Numbered from the stretch's first letter, positions 1-5,811 are shown. The stretch: 7,258 nt of DNA from Gammaproteobacteria bacterium (GCA_002725095.1 PBQQ01000081.1:1-7258), one strand, 5' to 3'. The notes: generated from the sequence alone by a model not told the origin. Numbers and translations: made by a program.

Positions 1-237
1 AGAATATTAGCTCTGAGGTCGTCGCCTACGGCCTTAGTCACGCGCACGACGTCACAATCTTGCAACTGTGGTAGCGAAACAATGTGCTTTTGAGCGGCTA
101 TGGGCACGGCGTTAGCGGTTCTGCAAATTAATGACGCGCGGATGCTACCAGCCTGACTATAAATATCAAAATATTTTGATGTTTAGTTGCGTGCGACCCT
201 ATGCGACCATATTGGCTCACTTACAAACACGTTGTTT
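1..237. other. Upstream region without a confident gene
   Basis: No full-length gene is supported here. The - strand has one frame open from 182 to the window edge (about 60 codons). Its only likely start is a GTG at 107-105 with no Shine-Dalgarno sequence, so it may be chance or the edge of a gene lying to the left. A + strand frame also runs from the edge to a TAG at 72-74. The region does contain a strong AT-rich palindrome at 160-185, described separately. A TATAAA hexamer at 158-163 could be a -10 element for the operon that follows, but I see no convincing -35 at the right distance. Confidence 0.5.
160..185. promoter_or_regulatory. AT-rich palindrome, candidate operator
   Basis: The core ATCAAAATATTTTGAT at 165-180 is a perfect 16-bp palindrome. 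The symmetry extends to 160-185 with only one mismatched pair (T164 with G181). It sits 52 bases upstream of the ATG at 238 and overlaps a TATAAA hexamer at 158-163, so a bound dimeric regulator could block transcription of the aminotransferase operon. The surroundings are much richer in G and C, which makes the element stand out. The regulator is unknown: I do not recognise the site as MetJ (AGACGTCT repeats), and the half-sites are in the opposite order and spacing to an FNR box. It lacks a following T-run suited to a terminator on the + strand. Confidence 0.5.
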
Positions 238-1398
238 ATGCAAACTCTCTCGCCAGTCAGCAAGCTAGCTGACGTGGAAACTACGATCTTTACGGTGATG
301 AGTGCCCTAGCCGAGCGCCACAGCGCTATTAACTTGTCGCAAGGGTTCCCTGATTTCGATGGCCCGCCCGAGTTATTGGCGCGTGTGCAGCACTATTTGA
401 CCCATGGTTTTAATCAATACCCACCAATGGCAGGGGTAGCGGCATTGCGCGAAGCCATTGCGCACAAAGTTGCTGATCTCTACAGCTTAAGGTGTTCGCC
501 TGTTGATGAAGTTACGGTAACCGCAGGTGCCACCGAAGCGTTATTTTGTGCGATCGCTGCGGTGGTTAATCAAGGCGATGAAGTCATTTTGTTCGACCCC
601 TGTTACGACAGTTACGATCCGGTGATTCGTTTGCAGGGCGGCGTGCCCGTGCACTTGCCATTGTTAGCACCGGCGTATCGAGTCGATTGGGACATGGTGA
701 GCGACGCAATTTCAGATCGCACACGCTTGATCATCATCAACACACCGCACAACCCGACGGGATCGGTCTGGGATGCAGACGATATGCGGGCGCTGCAGAT
801 GTTGATCGAGGACAAGCCCATCTTTTTGCTCGGCGACGAAGTGTACGAGCACATTATTTTCGACAACGTGGCCCATGTAAGCCTTTGCCGATACCCCGAT
901 CTGTATCAACGCAGTTTTGTCGTGTCGTCCTTTGGCAAAACCTATCACGTGACCGGTTGGAAAGTCGGCTATTGCGTGGCACCGCCAGAGCTGACTAAGG
1001 AATTTAGGCGCATTCACCAATTTGTAACCTTCACGGTCAATACCCCAGTACAGCATGGCCTTGCTGATTTTCTGGTCGCTGATCCCGATCATCACAACGA
1101 ATTAGGCAGGTTTTATCAAACCAAGCGCGACTACTTTTGCGGTTTGCTCGCAGAGTCTAAATTTCAATTTACGCCGAGTCCCGGCACCTACTTTCAGTTG
1201 TTGGATTACTCGCAGCTCAGTGCCGAAGGCGACGTGGCATTGGCGCGCCGATGGACCGAGGAATTGGGCATTGCGGCTATTCCGGTATCGGTATTTTATC
1301 AGCAGGCCGGTCCTGAACCGCTGTCGGTTTTGCGCTTCTGCTTCGCCAAGGACAACGCCACTTTAGAACGTGCGGCCGAGATCTTATGCAGCCTCTAG
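238..1398 (+). CDS. ybdL: Methionine/glutamine aminotransferase, YbdL type (PLP, class I/II)
   Basis: This is a fold-type I PLP aminotransferase of the YbdL / kynurenine aminotransferase / glutamine transaminase K group. These cytoplasmic enzymes transaminate methionine and other large or aromatic amino acids and their keto acids. From the ATG at 238 the protein is 386 residues, the length I recall for E. coli YbdL, and it aligns throughout. Visible motifs are INLSQGFPDF (31-40), TVTAGATEAL (93-102), NTPHNPTG (168-175, with N172), DEVYEH (200-205, D200 and Y203 for the cofactor), SFGKTYH with the Schiff-base lysine K234, GWKVGY (240-245) and LRFCFAK with substrate-carboxylate Arg366. An upstream in-frame TTG at 187 would add 17 residues absent from relatives, so ATG 238 is preferred, although neither start has a clear Shine-Dalgarno sequence. 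The 3' end overlaps the omega-amidase gene by 13 bases, implying translational coupling. Family assignment is firm; substrate preference is inferred. Confidence 0.93.
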   Translation: MQTLSPVSKLADVETTIFTVMSALAERHSAINLSQGFPDFDGPPELLARVQHYLTHGFNQYPPMAGVAALREAIAHKVADLYSLRCSPVDEVTVTAGATEALFCAIAAVVNQGDEVILFDPCYDSYDPVIRLQGGVPVHLPLLAPAYRVDWDMVSDAISDRTRLIIINTPHNPTGSVWDADDMRALQMLIEDKPIFLLGDEVYEHIIFDNVAHVSLCRYPDLYQRSFVVSSFGKTYHVTGWKVGYCVAPPELTKEFRRIHQFVTFTVNTPVQHGLADFLVADPDHHNELGRFYQTKRDYFCGLLAESKFQFTPSPGTYFQLLDYSQLSAEGDVALARRWTEELGIAAIPVSVFYQQAGPEPLSVLRFCFAKDNATLERAAEILCSL

Positions 1399-2162
1399 TC
1401 GTTAGTTTGCTGCAGACCCATACCCATTGGCACGATGCTCAGGCCAACCGCGCGCTGTTTGATCAGTTGCTTGCTGAGATCCCTCACGACTCGCAAATAG
1501 TGGTTTTGCCGGAGATGTTTAGCACTGGATTTACTATGGATTCTGCGCAGGTGGCCGAGCCAATGGACGGTGTCACGGTGTCATGGATGCGCGAACGCGC
1601 GCTGGCGTTAAAAAAAGTGCTTTGCGGCAGCGTGGTCATCAGCGATGCAGGGCAATATTTCAATCGGTTCATATGGGCCGCTCCCAGTGGTGAGCTGAGT
1701 TTCTACGATAAGCGTCATCTGTTTCGCATGGCGAATGAGCATGCTCATTATGCCGCCGGCCACGACCGACTGATTGTAGAGTTGAACGGATGGCGGATCT
1801 GTCTGGCGGTCTGCTATGACCTGCGGTTTCCGGTTTGGCTGCGCAATCGGGGTGACTACGATGTGTTGCTGGTGGTTGCCAACTGGCCCGCCGCACGTCA
1901 AATGGCTTGGCAGACCTTGCTCCGCGCTCGGGCGATAGAGAACCAAGCGTATTGTGTCGGTGTAAATATTGTGGGGAGCGACGGCAATGCGCTGCGCTAT
2001 GACGGCGGCACGGCGGTATATGGGCATGATGGCGCAGTTCTGTCCGAGTGTGGAGATAAGCCTGCGGTTATCACCGAAGCTCTGGATTGGCAAAGTCTCA
2101 GCGTCGCGCGCGAGCAGTTTCCAGTTAGCCTAGACGCGGATACGTTCACCTTGCCCGCTTAG
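1386..2162 (+). CDS. yafV: Omega-amidase, nitrilase superfamily (YafV type)
   Basis: This is a carbon-nitrogen hydrolase of the nitrilase superfamily, 258 residues, close to the usual length for YafV / omega-amidase. The catalytic triad is visible: E43 in VVLPEMFSTGF, K109 in FYDKRHLF and C143 in LAVCYDLRFPVWLRN. A second conserved glutamate, E118, lies in the NEHAHY stretch. Family members hydrolyse the terminal amide of 2-oxoglutaramate or 2-oxosuccinamate to release ammonia and a dicarboxylic keto acid. 2-oxoglutaramate is what a glutamine-using transaminase produces. The start overlaps the end of the YbdL-type gene by 13 bases, so the two enzymes are probably made together and act in tandem, pulling the reversible transamination forward, for example in methionine salvage. 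There is no signal peptide, so it should be cytoplasmic. The ribosome-binding site is weak (CGAG at 1377-1380), which fits coupling to the upstream gene. Confidence 0.93.
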   Translation: MQPLVVSLLQTHTHWHDAQANRALFDQLLAEIPHDSQIVVLPEMFSTGFTMDSAQVAEPMDGVTVSWMRERALALKKVLCGSVVISDAGQYFNRFIWAAPSGELSFYDKRHLFRMANEHAHYAAGHDRLIVELNGWRICLAVCYDLRFPVWLRNRGDYDVLLVVANWPAARQMAWQTLLRARAIENQAYCVGVNIVGSDGNALRYDGGTAVYGHDGAVLSECGDKPAVITEALDWQSLSVAREQFPVSLDADTFTLPA

Positions 2163-2181
2163 GTTTGTTGAGGCAGATATC

Positions 2182-2556
2182 ATGAAACAAGGTATGGCTG
2201 TGAGGCGGTTTACTGTTTGGCATATCGGCGCATTGGCCGTCGCGTTAGTCATGATGTCTGGTTGCGGCGGCAATGCGGATACCGCAGAAGCTGCGAGCGC
2301 AGCGGCAGAGGCATCTCCAGGCCAAGAAATTTACGATCAATATTGTTACAGCTGCCATAACCCAGGGTTGAGCGGTGCTCCTCGTTTGGGCGATGCAGAG
2401 GCATGGGGTCCGCGCATCGCGCAAGGCCGTGCGGTTTTGCTGGCTTCGACGATGGAGGGCATAGCCCCTGCAATGCCCCAGCGTGGATTGTGTTTTAGTT
2501 GCAGCGATGAGGATTTAGCGGCGGCAGTGGACTATATGATTGAGCGCGGCCAATAG
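2182..2556 (+). CDS. Cytochrome c5-like monoheme c-type cytochrome, probable lipoprotein
   Basis: This 124-residue exported protein is a single class I cytochrome c domain of the c5 type. The N-terminus has a short basic segment, a hydrophobic stretch (about 12-26) and a lipobox-like MSGC ending at C28. It is therefore likely a lipoprotein on the periplasmic side, although Met at -3 is not the commonest residue. An Ala/Glu-rich linker (about 31-45) precedes the haem domain. The haem-binding motif is CYSCH (C55, C58, H59) and the distal ligand is probably M98 in APAMPQRG. A CFSC pair (C104, C107) matches the extra CxxC typical of cytochrome c5, followed by SDEDLAAAVDYM. The ATG at 2182 is supported by GAGG at 2170-2173, 8 bases upstream; the ATG at 2194 is too close to its AAGG. 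It lies 19 bases after the omega-amidase, so it may be co-transcribed, but no functional link is obvious. The role is periplasmic electron transfer with unknown partner. Confidence 0.92.
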   Translation: MKQGMAVRRFTVWHIGALAVALVMMSGCGGNADTAEAASAAAEASPGQEIYDQYCYSCHNPGLSGAPRLGDAEAWGPRIAQGRAVLLASTMEGIAPAMPQRGLCFSCSDEDLAAAVDYMIERGQ

Positions 2557-2601
2557 CACAAAGATCACTTTGCGGTGTGGGCTTACGTAATGGATTTTTG
2601 T

Positions 2602-2629
2602 GTGACTTCAAATTTTCTGTCGCTATAGC
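2602..2629 (+). promoter_or_regulatory. Weak sigma70-like promoter candidate for the MATE operon
   Basis: A GTGACT hexamer at 2602-2607 retains the TGAC core of a -35 element. It is followed after 16 bases by TATAGC at 2624-2629, which matches four of six -10 positions and lies within the CGCTATAGCG palindrome at 2621-2630. Transcription would begin near 2636, placing both hairpins in the leader. The match is modest and could be chance. Confidence 0.3.
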
Positions 2630-2643
2630 GGCATACTTTCCGG

Positions 2644-2684
2644 CCTTACTGGTCAGATTTGGTGTGGTTGTCTGACCGATAAGG
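2644..2684 (+). promoter_or_regulatory. Long stem-loop in the MATE leader
   Basis: The arms CCTTACTGGTCAGA (2644-2657) and TCTGACCGATAAGG (2671-2684) are complementary over 14 positions, with one G-U-type wobble and one mismatch, around a 13-base loop. The inner seven pairs (GGTCAGA/TCTGACC) and the outer five (CCTTA/TAAGG) are perfect. No run of T follows, so it is a poor intrinsic terminator. It fits better as an RNA control element or as an operator, and lies about 40 bases upstream of the MATE start. Confidence 0.5.
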
Positions 2685-2687
2685 TAT

Positions 2688-2701
2688 TGTGCGTGCGCAC
2701 A
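2688..2701 (+). promoter_or_regulatory. Short stem-loop next to the MATE Shine-Dalgarno site
   Basis: TGTGC (2688-2692) and GCACA (2697-2701) form a 5-bp stem with a 4-base loop, only 8 bases before the AGGGGA at 2710-2715. It contains the palindrome GTGCGCAC (2693-2700). It could influence ribosome access or stack on the larger upstream hairpin, but is short enough to be coincidental. Confidence 0.3.
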
Positions 2702-2709
2702 GGGCAACT

Positions 2710-2715
2710 AGGGGA
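2710..2715 (+). promoter_or_regulatory. Shine-Dalgarno site pointing to an ATC start
   Basis: AGGGGA at 2710-2715 is the strongest ribosome-binding sequence near the MATE gene. Eight bases separate it from an ATC codon at 2724-2726, the usual spacing to a start. No ATG, GTG or TTG is in frame between the TAG at 2709-2711 and the TTG at 2760, and that TTG has no Shine-Dalgarno of its own. This decides the start chosen for the gene. Confidence 0.6.
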
Positions 2716-2723
2716 TCTTTAAC

Positions 2724-4103
2724 ATCACTGCTCAGCGCAATCTTGCCGAAATCCAGCAATTGGTTCGCCTTGCCGGCCCGCTGGTGTTTACCCAGCTGGC
2801 GCAAATGGGTATGGGTGTGGTCGATACGGTTATGGCCGGTCGTCTGGGTGCGGTGAATCTGGCGGGCGTGGCGCTGGGTGGGGTGGTGTTCTGGCCATTG
2901 TTGTTGTTGGTGGCCGGTATTGTCATGGCGCTCACACCCACGGTGTCACAGTTGCACGGCTCTGGCCGCAGCCACGAGGCGGGCGAGGCGGTGCGCCAGG
3001 TGTTGTGGATCGCTCTGGCCTCTGGACTCGTATTGATCCTGCTGCTGCGGAACATTGAACCCCTCTATCACATGATCGGGGTCGATCCTCAGGCGATTCC
3101 TATTACGGTGAGTTATCTCTCAGCGATCAGTTGGGGGGTGTTGCCCGTGCTCGGATATTTTGCGCTGCGCTACCTCTGTGAGGGTTTATCTTGGACCGCG
3201 CCAGCCATGGTGATTTCTGGTGTCGGGTTGTTGTTAAAGGTGCCGCTTAATTATTGGTTCATATACGGGGGCTGGGGGATTCCGGCTCTGGGTGGTGAAG
3301 GCTGCGGTTGGGCCTCGGCGACGGTTATGGCGTTTCAGCTCATCGCTATTTGTGTTGTGGTGCGCTCGTCGCGGGTTGCCGTTGCGCGGGTCTTTAGCCA
3401 GTTTTCGTGGCCGGATACCGAGGCAATGTGGCGCTATGTGAAATTAGGTTTGCCCATAGGCATGTCGACCTTCGCTGAATTCGGCATATTTTCTTTAATG
3501 ACGTTGTTGATCGGGCGTCTGGGCGCAGAGACGGTCGCCGCCCATCAAATTGTCAACAACATCAGTGGGCTCGTGTTTATGGTGCCTTTAGGGTTGGGAA
3601 TGGCCGCCTCTATCCGTGTGGGGTTTAATGTCGGCGCTAACGATTTCTCTGCTGCGCGGCGCAGTGGCTGGGTGGCTATCGGGGCGAGTTTCGGTTTTGC
3701 ATTAGTCGCGGTCACTGCCTTGTTGACGCTAGGGCCGTGGGCTGTAAGCCTGTATTCCACAGAACCGCAGGTGGTGGCTGTAGCCACGAGTCTGTTGCTG
3801 ATCGTAGCGGTGTATCAGATTTTTGATGACGTACAGGTTATCGCCATGGGGGCTTTACGCGGTTACAAAGACACCACTGGGCCGTTTTTCATTGCCGTTG
3901 TTTGTTATTGGTTTGTCAGTTTGCCGGTGGCTCTGGTGTTCGGCTATGGGTTCTTCGAGGGCTTTAACCTCGGAGTGACCGGCTATTGGATCGGTTTAGC
4001 GTGTGGCTTGGTGTGCGCGGCGGTGGTTCTGGTGACGCGTTTTGACCGAGTGTCGAAAAAATACGCCCGAGCTCAGCGCGGCCAGTCAGAGGCAGCGTTG
4101 TGA
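2724..4103 (+). CDS. norM: MATE family multidrug efflux pump, NorM type
   Basis: This 12-helix inner-membrane exporter of the NorM/MdtK clade is expected to use a Na+ or H+ gradient to expel cationic drugs, dyes or metabolites. Counting from the ATC at 2724 the protein is 459 residues, matching NorM (about 457); from the TTG at 2760 it is 447. Motifs include MGVVDTVMAG near the first helix (D34), MALTPTVSQLHGSGR, FAEFGIF in helix 7 (E252), AAHQIVNNISGLVFMVPLG, SIRVGFNVG and FDDVQVIAMGALRGYKDT in helix 10 (D368/D369). D34, E252 and D368 line up with the acidic residues implicated in ion coupling in Vibrio NorM (D36, E255, D371), so it should be functional. The first codon is ambiguous: ATC has the good Shine-Dalgarno, while TTG 2760 is the first conventional start and would trim the N-terminus just before helix 1. 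The EamA transporter gene follows after 17 bases. Substrate is unknown. Confidence 0.93.
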   Translation: MTAQRNLAEIQQLVRLAGPLVFTQLAQMGMGVVDTVMAGRLGAVNLAGVALGGVVFWPLLLLVAGIVMALTPTVSQLHGSGRSHEAGEAVRQVLWIALASGLVLILLLRNIEPLYHMIGVDPQAIPITVSYLSAISWGVLPVLGYFALRYLCEGLSWTAPAMVISGVGLLLKVPLNYWFIYGGWGIPALGGEGCGWASATVMAFQLIAICVVVRSSRVAVARVFSQFSWPDTEAMWRYVKLGLPIGMSTFAEFGIFSLMTLLIGRLGAETVAAHQIVNNISGLVFMVPLGLGMAASIRVGFNVGANDFSAARRSGWVAIGASFGFALVAVTALLTLGPWAVSLYSTEPQVVAVATSLLLIVAVYQIFDDVQVIAMGALRGYKDTTGPFFIAVVCYWFVSLPVALVFGYGFFEGFNLGVTGYWIGLACGLVCAAVVLVTRFDRVSKKYARAQRGQSEAAL

Positions 4104-4120
4104 CGGTGAGAGGATAGCGC

Positions 4121-4999
4121 ATGGAATGGTGGATCGGGCTAACGGTTGCCGGAGCGTTTTTGCAAAATCTGCGCTCGCTATTGCAGCGCCGACTTACGCT
4201 TACTCTTTCGGTCAATGGTTCGTCATATGTGCGTTTTTTGTATGCCCTGCCATTTGCTTGGCTGCTTGTGGTTTGGCTGGGTGAAATAAATCTTCCGCTC
4301 TCAAACTTTGCGTTTTGGGGTTACGTTGGTGCTGGCGGTATTACCCAGATTGTCGCGACGTCGGCTCTTGTCGCGGCGGTAAGCAATGGCCAATTTGCGG
4401 TAGGCACTGCGATGAGCAAAACCGAAGCGATGCAGGCCGCTGCCTTTGGTTTGATATTGCTTGGTGACCAATTGTCTTGGTTTGCGTTACTTGGCATTGC
4501 GATCAGTCTCGTGGGTGTCTTTTTGTTGACGGGTGGAGTCAACCCGCAGCAATTTTTCCGGCGTGGCCCGGCACTCTGGTTAGGGCTGCTGGCGGGCAGC
4601 AGTTTCGCGCTGTGCTCGGTGTGTTTTCGTGGTGCCAGCTTGGCACTGGGTACAGACGAGGGCGATGCGCTGCAACGAGCGGCTCTGACGCTTGCCGTCA
4701 ACCTTACATTTCAGACTTTGATTATGGGCGTCTATCTGATCGCGCGGGAACCTCAGCAACTGCAGCGGGTTATGCGCAGTTGGCGCGTTGCTATTTGGGT
4801 TGGTCTGATTGGTACGACCAGTTCCCTTTGTTGGTTTACCGCAATGGCGCTCGTCAACGCTGCTCTCGTCCGGGCGATGGGCCAGATTGAGTTATTGTTC
4901 ACATTGATTACCTCGGTATGGTTGCTTGGCGAGCGAGTGCGCCGTCGTGAAGTGTTAGGTATGTTGTTGCTGGTATTGGGCATTGTATTGTTGATTTAG
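4121..4999 (+). CDS. EamA-family transporter (drug/metabolite transporter superfamily)
   Basis: This 292-residue integral membrane protein has roughly ten hydrophobic helices and two homologous halves, the standard EamA/DMT layout. The duplication is visible: LLGDQLSWFALLGIAISLVG (113-132) in the first half corresponds to LLGERVRRREVLGMLLLVLG (268-287) in the second, the latter carrying the conserved GE and C-terminal glycine signature. A conserved TAMSKTEAMQAA stretch (96-107) is the helix preceding the first repeat motif, and the matching stretch in the second half is ALVRAMGQIELL (248-259). Members export amino acids, nucleosides or other small metabolites across the inner membrane; the substrate cannot be read from sequence. 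The ATG at 4121 is supported by GAGAGG at 4108-4113, 7 bases upstream. It lies 17 bases after the MATE stop and 8 bases before the next gene, so probably belongs to one transcript. Confidence 0.9.
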   Translation: MEWWIGLTVAGAFLQNLRSLLQRRLTLTLSVNGSSYVRFLYALPFAWLLVVWLGEINLPLSNFAFWGYVGAGGITQIVATSALVAAVSNGQFAVGTAMSKTEAMQAAAFGLILLGDQLSWFALLGIAISLVGVFLLTGGVNPQQFFRRGPALWLGLLAGSSFALCSVCFRGASLALGTDEGDALQRAALTLAVNLTFQTLIMGVYLIAREPQQLQRVMRSWRVAIWVGLIGTTSSLCWFTAMALVNAALVRAMGQIELLFTLITSVWLLGERVRRREVLGMLLLVLGIVLLI

Positions 5000-5007
5000 G
5001 GGGAATT

Positions 5008-5745
5008 ATGGCTGAGGTGGAATGGCGTACGCAGCACACAGAGTCAGGTGGCTGTTGGGGCGAGGTCATGCTCAACCGGCCCGAGCGAAAAAATGCCATT
5101 ACCGGTCCGTTTGGCGACGCGTTGGCGGAAGCTTTAGAAGCCTTACAAGACGATCCTCAGGTACAGGCTATTTTGCTCTACGGTGCGGGAGGAGCGTTTT
5201 GTTCTGGTCTCGATCTTAAGGCGTTTAATGCGGAACCCGAGCCCGCCTGGGTTGCTGGTTTTCAAACCACTTGGCGCCGTGCTCATAAGGCGTTGTTTAA
5301 TTGCACCAAGCCCGTGGTTGGGGCGCTGGAGCGCTATGCAATCAATGGTGGCGCAGCTTTAGCGATTGCCTGTGACTATTTGATTGCTGCCGAGCAAGCC
5401 TTTTTGCAAGTGGGCGAAGTGCAAATTGGCATGGCCGCACCGTACAACATGGCGTGGCTTAATCTGCGCCATAGCGAACGTGTCATTGCGGAAGTGACGT
5501 TAATCGGAGATCGGTTGAACGCGTCCGAGTTGATGCGTCTGGGTTTGGCGAACGAGTCGGTAGCGGATGATCAAGTGGTGGCCACCGCGCGGGCTCTGTG
5601 TCAGCGTTTTGCGGATTTCCCTGCCGGCACACCGCAAAAGATCAAGTTAGGCATGCGCGCACGTCTCAGCGACTCTGCCGACGCGTGGTTCGACCGTCAT
5701 ACTGCGGTGGCAGGCCCTAGGGTGAAACCCAGCGCGATGCAGTGA
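5008..5745 (+). CDS. Enoyl-CoA hydratase/isomerase family protein (crotonase)
   Basis: This 245-residue protein is a crotonase-superfamily enzyme acting on an acyl-CoA thioester in the cytoplasm. Oxyanion-hole segments are clear: GGAFCSGLDL (61-70) and AINGGAALAIACD (111-123), along with the early LNRPERKNAI (22-31). Both positions used as general acid/base in hydratases appear as glutamates: E137 in QVGEVQIG and E162 in AEVTLIGDRLNASE, followed by the usual LGLAN turn. This favours hydratase or isomerase activity over a decarboxylase or hydrolase variant. The stretch normally holding the PGAGGTQRL-type loop is replaced by AAPYNMAWLNLRHSERV, and the C-terminal trimerisation helix region looks short, so the substrate may be unusual. 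AGGGGG at 4998-5003, overlapping the upstream TAG, is a strong but closely spaced ribosome-binding site. Eight bases separate it from the EamA gene. A role in fatty-acid, branched-chain or aromatic degradation cannot be decided. Confidence 0.9.
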   Translation: MAEVEWRTQHTESGGCWGEVMLNRPERKNAITGPFGDALAEALEALQDDPQVQAILLYGAGGAFCSGLDLKAFNAEPEPAWVAGFQTTWRRAHKALFNCTKPVVGALERYAINGGAALAIACDYLIAAEQAFLQVGEVQIGMAAPYNMAWLNLRHSERVIAEVTLIGDRLNASELMRLGLANESVADDQVVATARALCQRFADFPAGTPQKIKLGMRARLSDSADAWFDRHTAVAGPRVKPSAMQ

Positions 5746-5773
5746 CGCGGATTTTCGTGCCGGTGGTGTGTGT

Positions 5774-5808
5774 TTTAGTGTCCAGCCTAGCCGTCTGGTG
5801 GCACTAAA
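5774..5808. terminator. Hairpin between convergent genes, possible terminator
   Basis: TTTAGTG (5774-5780) and CACTAAA (5802-5808) form a perfect 7-bp stem. A further CCAG/CTGG pairing inside it (5782-5785 with 5795-5798) leaves a small loop. The hairpin fills the gap between the crotonase stop and the idi stop, where a shared terminator is expected. Against this, T residues lie before the stem and A residues after it on both strands' readings, so there is no U-tract on either transcript. Termination, if it occurs here, would be weak or Rho-assisted. Confidence 0.35.
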
Positions 5809-5811
5809 GCG

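Larger units (their letters stand above)
2557..2723 (+). other. Intergenic leader of the transporter operon
   Basis: The gap between the cytochrome stop and the MATE start carries several small symmetric elements instead of a gene. They are a short CAAAG/CTTTG hairpin at 2559-2572 just after the cytochrome stop, the palindrome CGCTATAGCG at 2621-2630, a large stem-loop at 2644-2684, a smaller one at 2688-2701 and a Shine-Dalgarno sequence at 2710-2715. No good U-tract follows any stem. The arrangement looks like a promoter followed by a structured 5' untranslated leader; that reading is inference. Confidence 0.5.

Noticed and set aside
165..180. FNR or MetJ binding site in the palindrome
   Set aside because: FNR sites are TTGAT then ATCAA around four bases, while here the half-sites are in the opposite order. 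No AGACGTCT-like repeats are present for MetJ.
187..237. TTG at 187 as the start of the aminotransferase
   Set aside because: It adds 17 residues with no counterpart in the family as I recall it. It also lies directly against the palindrome with no ribosome-binding site, whereas ATG 238 gives the usual 386-residue length.
201..272. Small + strand ORF (23 codons from ATG 201) overlapping the start of the aminotransferase gene, as a leader peptide
   Set aside because: No Shine-Dalgarno upstream, no regulatory run of a single amino acid, and no attenuator-like hairpins follow it.
712..1095. Long - strand open frame inside the aminotransferase gene (127 codons), and similar shadows inside the other genes
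   Set aside because: Each lies fully within a well-supported gene on the other strand or frame and shows no recognisable motif or ribosome-binding site.
2559..2572. CAAAG/CTTTG hairpin just after the cytochrome stop as an intrinsic terminator
   Set aside because: The stem is only 5 bp with little G and C, and no T-run follows directly.
2644..2715. Known guanidine riboswitch controlling the MATE pump
   Set aside because: The two hairpin loops do not carry the ACGR loops of the guanidine-II class. A CTAGGGG stretch recalls part of the ykkC motif, but the rest of that structure is not visible.
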